A stretch of DNA of 64,000 nt from Branchiostoma floridae (lineage: Eukaryota; Chordata; Leptocardii; Amphioxiformes; Branchiostomatidae): the NCBI RefSeq assembly GCF_000003815.2, contig NC_049980.1:16887613-16951612 (forward strand). The letters run 5' to 3'. A program made the position numbers and the translations under genes. A model generated the notes under the pieces. It had not been told where the DNA came from and made no database searches. It worked only from the letters and a program-made list of their open reading frames with translations. This document shows positions 46,734 through 59,000 of this stretch, one piece after another. Positions within the stretch are counted from its first letter, which is position 1; each line of letters opens with the position of its first letter.

Positions 46734-48411
46734 ACAAACAAACAAATACAGAGAAAGAGAGGGGGGGGAGACTGCAGGGCGAAAGTAAATAACACCTTAA
46801 CATAACATCTTCGCTGTCCAATTGTACTCCGTCTCAAGTAATTTTCCATAGGAGATCGGCACGGTATTGTTCTACTGAATATGAAATACAGCAACTTGCA
46901 TTGCATTTTAAGCTACGAAAGTGGCACAGCCTTGAACGCAATGGTGTATCGATCCCAGCTGCTCCAGTTAAATATCCTCCATATTTACGCTCCAAACCCT
47001 TGAAATGTCGGGTACAATGATGAGTAATAAGATGCACAGGCACAAGCCGCAGGTGCGCAAAGGTTCAAGTAAATGCGATCCTTCAGTTTCTTTAACCATT
47101 AGCTTACCAATCGGTTCATAGAAACCGCTGATACGAAGACAAAAACAGAAAAAATCCAGAGTTCTATTTCTAAGTCATCTGTTCTTCGTACAGCCTTGTA
47201 GCTTTCGTATGAAAGGATGTACTTACTATAGCCCTTGGTGTCTTAGAAACCAACGTATCGTGATCATGATACCCTTGGTAAAGATGGGTTAAACCACTGC
47301 ACTTGAGAAAACACTTAAGGATACACTATTGACCTGGTTCATTCAGAAGCAGAGGACTACGCTTATCACCCTAGGCACGACCGGACGCATATTCCATGTC
47401 TCCGCACACAGTTTAAAGGTGAGTTGATTTTAGTTTCCCTGCCGATGTGCAAGGACATGTTCACTTGTAGACGAGTACTAGGTGCGGTTAAGATTTGTTA
47501 AGACAACAATGACGCGATTTGCATCTCCTAAAAGAGAGCTTCTAGAGTTGGAATTAATCGGGCCTGAACTCTGTGGGGTCATGTGGCGTAACTGTAGGGT
47601 ATTTACCCCAGAACCCAGAGGTCCATGGATCCTTTGTTCGAAAATACCATGGGACTCCGACTGCCTGCACCTACCTTAATACCTTTAATCTTTAGTACGT
47701 GAATATGATTGCGCTGCGATATGTTCCTAGCCCATCATGCACTCATCAAATGAACACCGAAATGAACGGCTGTGGCTCGTCGATAGAGGGCCCAAAGTAA
47801 CTAAGCATTTTCGGAAGTGTGTCAAAATTGCAGTCTTGTATTCAAAATAAGGGAATCATCAAGTCGTTCCGCCAAGGTAAAGTTATGAGATTAAGCCTGA
47901 CGGCGACGTGTCTCTGGTAATGAACAAAATGGACAGCTGGATGTATATAAGTGGCCCTCGTGCGTAATGAGGAAGGCTGAGCCGAGACGGTGTGAGGAAC
48001 GGGTGGTGTGTGTAGAGCTGCCTGTGACGTCGCCATGCATCATTGTTTCTTTGTAGGGATGACGTCATGGTTAGAAAGCTGGATAAATAAGACGCGAATA
48101 GCATTTTTGCCACTCTTTGTACATTTGTACCGATTTCGGCACTGATTCAGGGACATGTGAACAATTAAAACTGTGTTTGTATCGGTAAAAGTTGAGAGGA
48201 CTCAAAGTGAGTACAATGTTCTCTTCTTGTTGCTGATTGATGGATTTGTTATTTGGAACCAAAAACCACGGTTTTAATGAGATACTAAAGTAAACACTAG
48301 AAAAGACGAAGCTATTTGCGAATGATTGAAGCAGTCATTATAGGCCACTTCTTAAAGTGTTACCCTGAGAGCTTTGGACTTACGTTTCCCACTTAGTTTA
48401 AGGACACGATG
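46734..48411. other. Intergenic region upstream of the otopetrin gene
   Basis: No exon or RNA gene is seen. A TATATAA sits at 47944-47950 with a GC-richer stretch and a TGACGTC word (48026) downstream, which could be a promoter for the plus-strand otopetrin gene; its first coding exon is preceded by a clear acceptor and so needs an upstream exon. Confidence 0.4.
47944..47950 (+). promoter_or_regulatory. Candidate TATA box, possible otopetrin promoter
   Basis: GTATATAAG followed about 80 bases later by TGACGTCGCC. The link to the gene 1.4 kb downstream is inferred only from the need for an upstream untranslated exon. Confidence 0.3.
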
Positions 48412-49240
48412 AGATAGATAGATAGATAGATGGTTTATTGCGCAACAATTGTATCAGTGACAATGTATGGCAATGTATATACAATAAAAGGTACAGTCTA
48501 ACACTACATATATAAGTTATATTGCAATAATTTCGGTTACTACAATACTAGTGGAAAATACGGCAGGTATTACAATTTCGGTTACTACAATACTAGTGGA
48601 ATCTACGGTAGGTATTAAAGGGAACTATAACATACATCAGTTGGGTATATCTAAGCTACTAGCGACATAATATTTGTCAAAAGTTATTTAGGAATGGTAC
48701 AGTTTCTTTTTTGCATAGCGTGATAAATGTATTGACCTATGTACATAGATATAGAGTCATGACATGATAAGAGTATATTGAAAGTGTCATTACTTGTGTG
48801 TGGTAGAGACATATTTGACTTACATGTGATTGATTTCATTAACTTTTGTCTTTCTTCATTGTATGTAGGACAGGTCATAATGAAATGATACTCATCTTCA
48901 ATGCTGGTGTCATCTTGACATGAAGGACATAGTCTCTGATCTGTTGGTATTTTATGGTGGCGACCTTTTTCAATTTCGAGGCAATGTGCACTTATTCTTA
49001 GTTTGGTAATGCTGTTAACAAAGTTTTTGTTTTGAATAGATAAGAGGTAGTTTTCTATGCCAAACTGAGTTTTTATTTTAGAATATACTTTGAGTTTATT
49101 GTTGTTTCTTATTTTTTGTCTCCATTCAGAGAGGAATGCGTCCTTCATGCGTTCCTTAAATGTGTTTCCAAAATATTTGGCGTCAACAGTAGGATTGAGC
49201 CAAATATTTCGGAATCCATGTCGGCTTAGCATATCTTGAA
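48412..49240 (-). mobile_element. 5'-truncated non-LTR (LINE) retrotransposon fragment
   Basis: The minus strand holds a 182-residue frame (49232-48684) that looks like the C-terminal end of a LINE polymerase: LRISAHCLEIEKGRHHKIP, then the zinc-knuckle-like CPSCQDD..IEDEYHFIMTCPTY. The 3' end (48412-48432) is a TATC microsatellite, a typical LINE tail. The reverse transcriptase and endonuclease parts are absent. A stop lies five codons before the ATG. In the 3' untranslated part a block with ATTTCGGTTACTACAATACT is duplicated in tandem (about 48524 and 48570). The fragment lies in what would be the first, untranslated intron of the otopetrin gene. Confidence 0.8.
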
Positions 49241-49452
49241 CATGTCAACATGGGCAAACATCTAAGAAATGAGTCAACATAGTGAAGAATGTTCCTGTGT
49301 AGCCACACACGACCTCTAAAACTCAGGAAAACTGGTACACCGTATCCAACATCAATCCATTATTGCGAGTCTTTTTCTCTCTTTACAGAGGTCTGGGTTA
49401 TTCCTGTCTATCAATTTTGGACAAGACAGCTACAAGCTGATAGGAACGAACG

Positions 49453-52400
49453 ATGCCTGCGATGTTGGACGCCCCGCTGAAGCCCTACCAGCACCATAAC
49501 GCCAGGAGGGTGGAGCCACGGCCAATAGAACAGCTGCAGAAGTCAAGAATATCCACCAGACCGCAACAGAACCTTCAAGACCAGGACATGATGTTTGAAC
49601 GGAACAAATCAGTCTATTCCAGAAGCCAACATGTCATTCCGACCGCTAACGGCATGGTGGAACGAAACAAGACTTATGCAAGGTACCAGAGAGAAAATCC
49701 TGTCCAGGACATGGCAGAACGTGCCAGTCAGGCTTCTTCGGTCTGCTCCGATAAGGAACTCTTCGCTTCTAGACGGAGCAGTGTGGTTAGCTCAAGGAGG
49801 TCCTCAGTTTCCGAGGAGTATTGTGGACAGGTAGGTGGCTTTATCTTAATTTTTGGAAGTTAATCTGTTTCTTCCTTTCGATTGTTTCCCTATAGGTATT
49901 TTTGGTGCTTTATATTAGGTGCTTTATGATACGTTGGTTAAACTACTAGTATGCTTACTACATTGAAAGTAGGCACCAGAACTTTCTCTCTTTCAGAAAT
50001 CAAATTAAGCCCTTCACATTTGTTTCACAGGTTGAGGAAGATAGGGAACCAACCCCAAATCAAAACACATTCCCTAACGGTACACTGGTAACAGAAGAGG
50101 ACGGTGCTGGGGGTGTTGAAGACACTGACAGCCCGTCAGACGACAAGTAAGTTTCATCTGCCTGTACTTGTGCCTATACAATATCTTCTTTGTCGCGTCA
50201 GCTACAATGGTAAAATGAAGGCACACTCACTCACAGGTCTAGTTGCACGTGGTGCGAGGACCTGACTTGGTCCACTTAGCTTCACCAGGAAAGGTGGAAT
50301 GATACGTTTCAAAATACCAGTAACGATTATACTCAGTTTATGCATACAAACCCACTGATTTCGAAAGCATACTGAAATTGACTTATCATAGAAGAGAGAA
50401 GACTTTAGCAAGACAGGATGTTACTTATTCGCGAAACTCTTGTTCCGTTCACAGGTGGATGTTGCTTCGCATGTTCGGAGTCCTGTATGGACTGTTGATG
50501 TTTGCTGTTGGCACCATGTTGCCCGCAGCCCAGCTCTTCTCGTCTGACATCTCCCAGGCAACCGTGGAGGCGTTCTACCTGTACCTGTTCCTGGTGGGCG
50601 CGCTGTGGATGGGCGCGGTGCATGCCTGCAGCATCATGGCTGCTCGCGGCGGACGAACTGTTGACAAGCCGGACTCAACCGTCAACACTTACCTAACAGG
50701 TGAGGCACGACTGAAGTATCCTTGAAGGAAATCTCAAGATTTCTGGACATTTTCTTTAAGCAAGAAAGCTTTGACAAATTTGAACGGTTGATCTATATGT
50801 TTTGACGCACATGTACTCGTTGTTTCAGGAGCAGCGTCCTTTTTCGGTTTCTGCACCATTCTAATTTCTGCGTTCAAGTTCGGCACGTATGTCTACTCCG
50901 ACGCCAACGACGACTCAGGCGGAGCTTGCGAAAACATCCTTCTGGCCGTGACACCTGTGTGTGAGGCGGTCTTCACTCTGCTCCTGGTGCACCACCTCTG
51001 GCACCACGCCTGGAGCAACAGGACACGTCGCGGCAAGCTTCACGTGCTGACAAGGTGGGCGTCGTTTTGTGGCTGATATTTCACTGCTAAGAAAATGTTC
51101 AAATTGCAGTTTCTGTGTCAAGTATATATGGTGTAGGCGTCTAATACTGTGGTGGTTCATTTTGCGTATTGAATAACGGTGTATCACAAATGAAATCATA
51201 ATGACGAAGGTCATTTTCGTGTCCTACAGTTTCGGGGTCATGCATACCGTTGCTACGTGCGGCTGCGCCTGGATACGCACCGTGATCATCGAGGCCTGGA
51301 TAGATGTAAAGCGTCTGACCCCCGACGACACGCCCAGCCTAGCACCCTCTACAGACGTGCCTGCGGCTTTCGGAGTCTCAAACTGCTCGTTCAACGGTTC
51401 TGGACTGCCGGTTGAATCTGTCACGACATTTGCATTGAACACCAGCAGCGCCACCCCAGCAGCAGTGGTGCGACGGTCTGTTGAAGACGAAGTCGAAGGT
51501 AAGAAAGAGAAAGAATATACTTAAAGTGTCGGGTGTCAAGTAATGGCATTGTCTTGAACATCTTGTACTTAAACAAGTCACATTGTGACTAATTATGATG
51601 CTTACTCATCTGTCCCCCTCAGTATTCAACATCACCGAAACAACAAATGCGGCCAATATGTCAGAGGCGTCTATGGACTGCCTGAGAGAAAGGGCGTTCT
51701 TGACCACGCTGGACCCCCTTCTGTATCCTAGCAACGTGGAGTTCTACATCCTCAGTGTTGGCCTTATTCTAATCCTTTGGAGCAAGATGGCGGAGGCGAA
51801 CGAGGTAGTGAGCCCTCCTCGACGATGGTCCATGGAGAAGTCTAACGGAGGAACCGTTCTGAGCTTCTTGCTGTTCGTCGTCACCATCTGTGTCATCGTG
51901 TTATACCACAACGACCCGAGCCCTGGCAGCGCTGCCTTCGTCGTCTACTACGCTCACAGAATCGTTCTTCTGCTGACAATGACGATAGCTTGTGTGTTCA
52001 CCTGCGTTCGGCGACGTCGTGCCGTGGAGAAAGGTGGGTGGACCCTTGACCCTGAGCGGGATAATCGACTGGGCATGATCATCATCCTACTGTGCGTGAC
52101 GACGATCTACTTCAGGGATCTACTCACCGCCGTGGCCGCCATCTTTCTGAACCAACCCGAGCTGATACCAGGAATAGTCCTGATGGAGGCACTTTTGGAT
52201 GTCGTCTTGGTAACGACGCAGTCTGCTGTCGTGCTGGACACGTTAAGCAGGATCCCGCCCACCGCTGAGTTCTGCCCGGATCTGACCCGACAAGCCGTCG
52301 TCTTCCTGGTTCTCTGCAACGCCAGCCTGTTTGTCATCTGCACTAACGACGCAAATGACCACGGGACAGACTTGGTTCAGATTGAGTACTTTGGTGTGAT

Positions 52401-52497
52401 CATGTGGTCCGTCCTTCGCAACATAGTACAGCCCTTTGTGATATTTCACCGATTCTATTGTTCTGTGTCCTTCATGGAAGTCTGGCTACGAGGCTAA
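49453..52497 (+). CDS. Otopetrin-like proton channel
   Basis: Twelve-helix membrane protein of the otopetrin (OTOP) family, proton-selective channels. Exons: 49453-49830, 50031-50146, 50455-50699, 50829-51054, 51230-51498, 51623-52497. They give 702 residues and TAA. An acceptor (CTCTCTTTACAG, ending at 49388) marks a non-coding leader on the first exon. The long hydrophilic N-terminus (1-165) is Ser/Arg-rich. Helices lie at about 171-192, 206-228, 249-268, 283-305, 323-345, 446-464 and six more to the C-terminus. The motif FGVMHTVATCGCAW (323 on) and LYPSNVEFYILSVGLILILW match helix 5 and helix 7-region signatures of the family. The C-terminal NIVQPFVIFHRFYCSVSF resembles the last helix. The 346-445 loop carries several N-glycosylation sequons (NCS, NGS, NTS, NIT, NMS). 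Which OTOP paralogue it is cannot be told here. Confidence 0.88.
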
Positions 52498-52846
52498 CAA
52501 CATATTCATGTGTCACAATCATTTGTATATCGGACGATATTTCTAACATTGACATGATGTACTTGGAGCTTGATTTTTCTGTTAATGTACATGTGATTCT
52601 TGACTGTTTTCATTTCTCTGTTTCTAAACCATGTACATAGTTTTTTTATATCTCCACGTTTTGAAAGTTAACTGAAAGTGGTTATGTTGTAACGTTATAT
52701 GCAAACCATCCAAATTTCAATTGTTGATATTTTTCAACCAACGGAGAAACCGATTTCAAAATAGAAAGAGACAGCTTGGATTTCTTCTAACCACCTTTAA
52801 TTTGTATATTTAATATCATCCATTAGCACAAGAAAATGCGAAGCAG

Positions 52847-52852
52847 AATAAA
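52847..52852 (+). terminator. Polyadenylation signal of the otopetrin gene
   Basis: AATAAA 350 bases past the stop codon, in AT-rich 3' UTR sequence. It is the first such signal downstream. Confidence 0.6.
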
Positions 52853-53845
52853 AGCATGTAAAAAATCCCCAGAAATGATTAGCACCATGTTGCACAATCG
52901 TAACTGGTACACGTATCTTTATCTCATTGTGATCTCTCTACATCAGTCAGTCGATAATGAAGATTACTCAACCTATTGTGTTATTAGGCAATAACATAGT
53001 ACACAACATGTAGGACTGGTTCAAATACACGACTGGACATGACAAATTCCCTTTGTCAACCCACATGTCTCTCAATTCCATGTTTCAATACTATGGTATT
53101 GTTTTTGTCTCGCGAGAACTTACGAGGTGATAGAACTGAGTGTCTATCTTGCATTTCAAGGATATTTTAAGTTGAATTCAAAATGGGCAAATCTCATTTC
53201 TTGTACCCAGGTTGAAAAAAAAACATACAAGAGCAGTTCTGTTACATACAAACATGTCTTCATACATTGTACTATATAATCGCGTAAGGAATATTCTTCT
53301 CCCCTCGTCTCCATACAATCTTAAAGGAAAACACAACATAGTACACCAGTAACCTCGATAACATGCATTATCTCTACATCTACTCCATATGTGCACATCC
53401 GAGTATACTCCACCACCCCTCCCAACTTACAGCGCTATCTCCACTTAAAACTAAATCCAACTTTGTAACATCAAAATCTCCCTGCCCATTATCTACGACG
53501 TCTGACTATCTCTTCTTGAAAACACACCATGCTTGGCGGACCTGTGTATCTTCGTAAAGTACAATTCCGGAAGATGACTCAGTGGCTAATAAGCGAACAT
53601 TAAAAGTAGAAAATTAGAAAAGTAGAAGGACCATTCATAACTTGCTATCTCCTGACAAACTGTATTTAACTAGTCTTTGTAAGTTCATAGGGTGTTATTT
53701 ATTTTAGAATCATAAATGAAAAATTTTGAAGAGAGCAAGTGTTTCGTATTCAACAAAATCATATAACTACGAATAATCCAAATATTGTTTTGGGAAAGTG
53801 CCAAAATGCCAAGTGCTAACGTTATCAGATTCAAATATCAGTGAG
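52853..53845. other. Intergenic DNA between convergent genes
   Basis: No reading frame, RNA gene or transposon is supported here. It is AT-rich sequence between the otopetrin 3' end and the repeat at 53846. Confidence 0.5.
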
Positions 53846-54010
53846 AGAAAGGGTAGATGACCCCTTTCTGACGTCTATAGATATTTTTCACCCAAGATAA
53901 CCACCCTCTGTAATAAAAAAAGGGTAGATGACCCCTTTTCTGACTTTTACAGAAATTTCACTCCCTAGACAACTACTGTCAGTAATGGAAAGGGTAGACG
54001 ACCCCTTTAA
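53846..54010. repeat. ~70-bp tandem repeat, three copies
   Basis: AAGGGTAGATGACCCCTTT recurs near 53850, 53925 and 53989. Each copy is followed by a TTCTGAC..ACAGA-like and TTTCACCC-like block. It lies just downstream, in minus sense, of a candidate terminal exon ending at 54032. Confidence 0.75.
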
Positions 54011-54031
54011 TTTGTTGACTTTTCGGACAGT

Positions 54032-54158
54032 TTACACCCTCGATTCGTACATGTCAATGTCGTTCTGCAAACTCTCCATCTCTTCGACGGCTTTGATGCT
54101 CTCTTTGTGCCACGTGCTGCCAGGGCCACCGTTCATCAGGAAAGGCGAGTTGGAGTCC
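54032..54158 (-). CDS. Possible alternative last exon of the filament gene
   Basis: On the minus strand a good acceptor (GCTCGTTTACAG) at 54159 opens a frame of 41 codons ending in TAA: DSNSPFLMNGGPGSTW, then HKESIKAVEEMESLQNDI, then DMYESRV. The exon enters with one base completing a codon. That phase fits filament exon 6 (ending ...GEET plus CG) or exon 8 (ending in AG). Splicing from exon 6 would give GEETR followed by this short tail, without the trefoil domain. The final ESRV has the form of a class I PDZ ligand. The frame is also open for 34 codons upstream, so a separate unrecognised gene is possible. Confidence 0.35.
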
Positions 54159-55080
54159 CTGTAAACGAGCGCAGGCGCGGGTCCAATGTTCCATCGTGCC
54201 ACAACAGTGGTTGTGAGTGTCCCTTCACCGTGTAAACCGTGTCCGACGCCATGCCCAAATCACCGACACCATAGGTTTCATATTCCGCTTTTCTAGACCA
54301 GTTAATGATTATTGGTGAATATTATTGAAAGTGTTAGTGTGTTCACAGGTAGCGAGGATTCTGATGTTGAAGTTATTTATGGTAGCAGCAGCAGAGGGAG
54401 TAACAGTAGATGTGGTAGCACCCGGTCAGTATTTGCAACATGTTAGACGTTGATGTCGAGGCCAGCACGTACAAGCTGTTGTACCGTTTCTCGTCTGGAA
54501 CAAGACACAGGGGACATTTTATACAGCCACTTAAGCTTGCTCCACCGATACACATAATAGGGCGCCTGCATTTTCTCTTAAACTCGTTTCCGTTCTACTT
54601 CAATAAGTTTTATAATTTTTTAACAGAGTGGTTTTATGATTGGACAAATTCCATATGACAATAACAATATGATTGGAAAAATATCTATTTGTATTTAGTT
54701 CATAATTCTTGTTACCAAAGACATAGAACATCATCGCTTCGCTGTTTTCATGAAGTCAATGTACTGTCCTTTACATGACAACATTGTTTCAGCGATAAAA
54801 TGTGTTTATGTGCGGCACAACAGTGCATGTGCGAAAATTACGGTACTGTGCAGAACAAAAGGAAAGGTCAACGTTATTCTCTGCTGTCACCAACAAATCA
54901 TAAAAAAGGTCATTGTCTCCTTTCCAGTTTCTTAAGTTTTTACCATGCTGAAGAGTTTTGTTAAGTGCTGTGCATTAAATTGCGCATTGCCTTAATCCTG
55001 TCAAATGTCCATTAAATTTGTCCATTAAACCAAGCTCGTGGTTAGGTAGTTAGTGTGGTAGGTTTGGAACGTTATATACG

Positions 55081-56023
55081 CTACACGGTCTCGTAGATCT
55101 CCACGTCCCAGTCCTGTCCCTCCTTCTTCTTGTGCTGAACCACAACCTTCCCGTCAGCCACGTCCATGGCCAGCTCGTCAGGGTCAGACAGGATGTACCC
55201 GTCTCCGCGGATCTACAGCAGGAAGTATTGTGTTGTCATAAAGGTGCATAGATCAGGCGACCAGTTGAGCGACCAAAATAGATTTGGCTGATCATTGGTT
55301 TTATGATTTAAGAACAACACGCGATGTAAAATGATGCTGTGAAAGACACCAAAGACATAAAACTTGATTTCGGTCTTTGTCTATGAAATTCGTTGAGCGA
55401 TCCGTCAAATTTCGGTCGCTCAGTGGTCGAAGTGAAAAAGGGGTGTCAGACAGAGGGGTTACCGTGGATTATAATTACTACGAATAAGCTTATTAAGATA
55501 ATTCTAAAGCTCTGCTCTTCTGACGGCCTGTGTGATCTCAATGGAAGGAAGGCACAGTAATGAGCATTTTGTATGGGGGATACTTACGATCCACTTTTGG
55601 TCTTGCTTGCCCGTTTTCTTGGCCACCTTCACAGCGCCTCCTGCCGTAGCCTCTGGGAGATGCAGTACTTGTCCGTTCTGTCTGTTTACCAGGAGACCAT
55701 CGGTGTAGGACCACAGTTGACTGTCACTGGAATTAAACAGAACATTGGAACGTATGTACCTCTTGGTTAATCTTCTAATTCAACATGCTTTGATTGTCCG
55801 AAACATTTTGTCCCCACGCGCACCCTTCAATTTTCTATTCAACCTGGACAATAAAAAACTGAAATGTCTCATGATCATTTTCAATGAAGTGTGATAGATA
55901 TATAAAGTGTAAGAACCTGCGAGGAGATTTCTTCCCTGCCAGGACTGCCTGGGGTCCATCAGGGCCGTTCTGCATCTCCAGGACGTCTTCTGAGTCACGG
56001 AATGACAGGAAAAACGTGCGGCC
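55081..56023 (-). other. Beta-trefoil tail-coding exons of the filament gene
   Basis: Exons 8-10 encode residues 495-619. Repeat one runs GRTFFLSFRDSED..SQLW, repeat two SYTDGLLVNRQNG..QKW, repeat three IIRGDGYILSDPD..QDW. Each is 36-41 residues with a hydrophobic-Asp/Gly pattern and a terminal QxW, the signature of the ricin B-type beta-trefoil. Cysteines and the classic sugar-binding Asp/Asn pattern are not clearly kept, so carbohydrate binding is uncertain. Confidence 0.75.
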
Positions 56024-59000
56024 CTGAAACAAAAAATACACTTTCTTGTCCGCCTCTGAGAGGAAACAGTGAAAAATAAATCAAAACACGAAAACAAATT
56101 ACAGTGACAACTAGAAATGATAAAACTTACCTTGAGCAGCCCTGCGATGTTCTCACTCTGCACCGTCATGCGGATCACCCCAGTCTCCTCGATCTTCAGA
56201 TCCTCCTTACTGTCCTCCAGATCGTCCACGATCATGGATTGCCTGCTCCGGGAGTAACTCATGCGGGACGTATCCATTCTGGGGGGAACGAACATTCCTC
56301 TCATTCAACTGTGGGATATGTGTGCGATAGTATGTCCTTGATAATTCGCTGAACTATCAACCAATATCTTGTGTCTGTGAGTAAATTAGCACATTCAGAC
56401 AATCTACGCGAGCCCAGACTAAACAGATAAAGCAGCAAGCATCAATAGCCCTACCGTGTTTCCTCGCCCTCCAGTAGTTTCCTGTACGCCTGAATCTCCA
56501 CATCCAGGGCCAGCTTGACGTTCATCAGCTCGTTGTAGTCCTGGACCTGTTTCGCCATCTCGTTCTTGATCTGCTTCAGCTCGTCCTCCAGACTGCGCAC
56601 CATGGACTGCAGCTGGTCAACATCGCCGGTGGACCTGCTCTCCAACTCACGGGCACTCTTCTCCAGCAGGGCGTTCTGACAAAAAGGGGAACAAAGAATT
56701 ACTAAAAGAAACTACTAGATATACGCACAATTGTGATGATAGGTAAAACGACTAGTTTGATGGACATGGATACGTAAATATTTGGTTATGAAATAAAAGT
56801 CATGGTTTTGGGACAATATACTTGAAGACTTGTCTTGAAAAAAATGTAGATATCATAAAGTGTGCGATATATAGACAGGCTATGTATTAGATGAGATGCA
56901 TCCCCTGTCCAAAGATTCCAAAGTCCATATCATATACATGGGTTTGTAGTCTAATTGCCTCACCTTGCTCTTGGCCGTGTCCACCTCGCTGGTGAGCACG
57001 TGAACTTGACGTTTGTTCTCCAGAGCCTCCTGCCTGGCCAGGCGCAGCGCGTCCTCCGCCCTGTCACACTTCTCCGTGATGTCACGCAGCTGGGGAGGGA
57101 CAGATCACATAGGAGTATTTCATTAAAGCTAAATTCGTGCTTATCCAATGCATCCAATTACTATTCATACCTAAACACCGAGGCGAAGTTATGTACAATA
57201 TCCAAAAGATAGAGTTTCAAAGGACTCACGACGAAAGACACTGACATCACTGTCTACTTTCAAAAACGCTTATTTAATGATCAGTTGCTGCCATAATTGG
57301 ATGACTTCCAAGAAGAATCTCTCCTCTGCACTGCGGTTTCATGAAGTAGCTAGACTACCATAGGTGAGAATAGCAAATCGGACACGAGTGGAGCCGCAGA
57401 TATCTTACCTTGGACTGGTACCACTGCTCAGACTCGTCCTTAGTCTTCTTAGCCAGGGCTTCGTACTGCTTCTTCATGTTGGCCATCGCCATGGCCATTT
57501 CGTCATAGATGCTGCGGCCGCTGTCGATCTGCACCACCGCCTTCTGCTCCTCCAGCTGCTTCTGGAGCGCTTCGATCTCCTGTAGTTTCAGGGAGAGGGA
57601 TAGGTGGCGTTGTGTGATGGAACGATCAGTTGTGCATACTTTTGTAGATGTTGATCGTCCAATGTTGCTATTTCATCAATTATTTTGCCAGTTAGTATTA
57701 CGCAATCTAACCCTTTTCTAACATGTCAGTCTTAACGCGTACCTGTTGGTGGATTTCCTTGGAGAAGTCCAGGTCTTGCAGGGCTGTTTTTAACCTCGTC
57801 TCCATGTCTTGCCTAGCCAGATCCACCTTATTCAGTTCCTGTAAGGAGATTTTGACCAAAAATGTTTCTTTTGTACGCATTCAAAAGATAAACAATCATT
57901 TGCATCGGATATATGGGAATATTTCAAGGTAAGACCAATAAAGAGATGAGCTTTATCGGGATGTACAGAAATATTGCGTAAAAAGTTTACCATTGTTAAC
58001 CACTGATTACACATTCAAGCACATTCATTCTGTATACAACTTCGAATTCCGCCGATTTTTTGTAAACAAATGCTCACCTTCCTGGAGCTGTTTAACTCAG
58101 TCTCAAGGTCCTGGCGAACTCGCTTCTCCTCCCCCAACCTGGAAGAGCGGGTATGTTTCAGTCTTGAAATCAAGTGCATATACGAACAACGCTATTGTCA
58201 TTAAACACCATAGTCGTTTGTATTTTGTGAAAAATCATGTTCGCCTGTATTTTATGACATCGACATCAATACGGATGCACATTGTTGCCAGTTTGAGAGG
58301 CATTTTCCAAGGCGCTAGCAAATTTCTTTAAACTTAGCGATTAGTAAAACAAGCAACACACTTTCCCCTGTCATTTCTTCAACAACATTACCGTATTCAA
58401 GCCACATCTAAATACACGTAAATGGCCTATTGAAGTAGGTTTAAGCTCGAGAAAGAAATCATACTTTCCATACATAACGTTATGTTCGACTTAATTACAG
58501 TTTTGTATTTCCCTACGGTTAGTACAATATGGATGCTGTTCTTATGTTTTCCGTGACATGATTCATGAATTTTTTGTCGGCCCGTCCAAACGAAATGCAT
58601 GGATCGGATATTTGTGTGCTGCCAATTCATTGGCCAACACGTACAACCAATTTCTTAATGAAACACCTGGTAATTGCAGTGGTGAACACAAGTGAAATTA
58701 CTCCCATGGCGGCACTCACTCTCAAAGTGACGGGTTTATGGACACGGACCACACGAACAGGTGGAATAGCTCGAGGAAACATCGCTGAAATTACAGCCGC
58801 CTACAGGGTCGTTATCCGCCCATATTCGCGATAATTTTACACAATTTGTAGACGTAAATGTATGACACGATTTGCGAATGGGGGCAATGACCTGACATAC
58901 TCTTTAGGTTTGCGGAGAAAAAAACATGGAAAGTCCAATTGATGACTTTTAGGTCAATTGGACTTAAAAGTTTGATTAAACTTAGCGGGGAACCAAACAA

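Noticed and set aside
54260-54300. Upstream exon (KAEYETYGVGDLGM frame) feeding the candidate exon at 54158
   Set aside because: The frame is open and protein-like, but no donor in it matches the phase of the acceptor at 54159.
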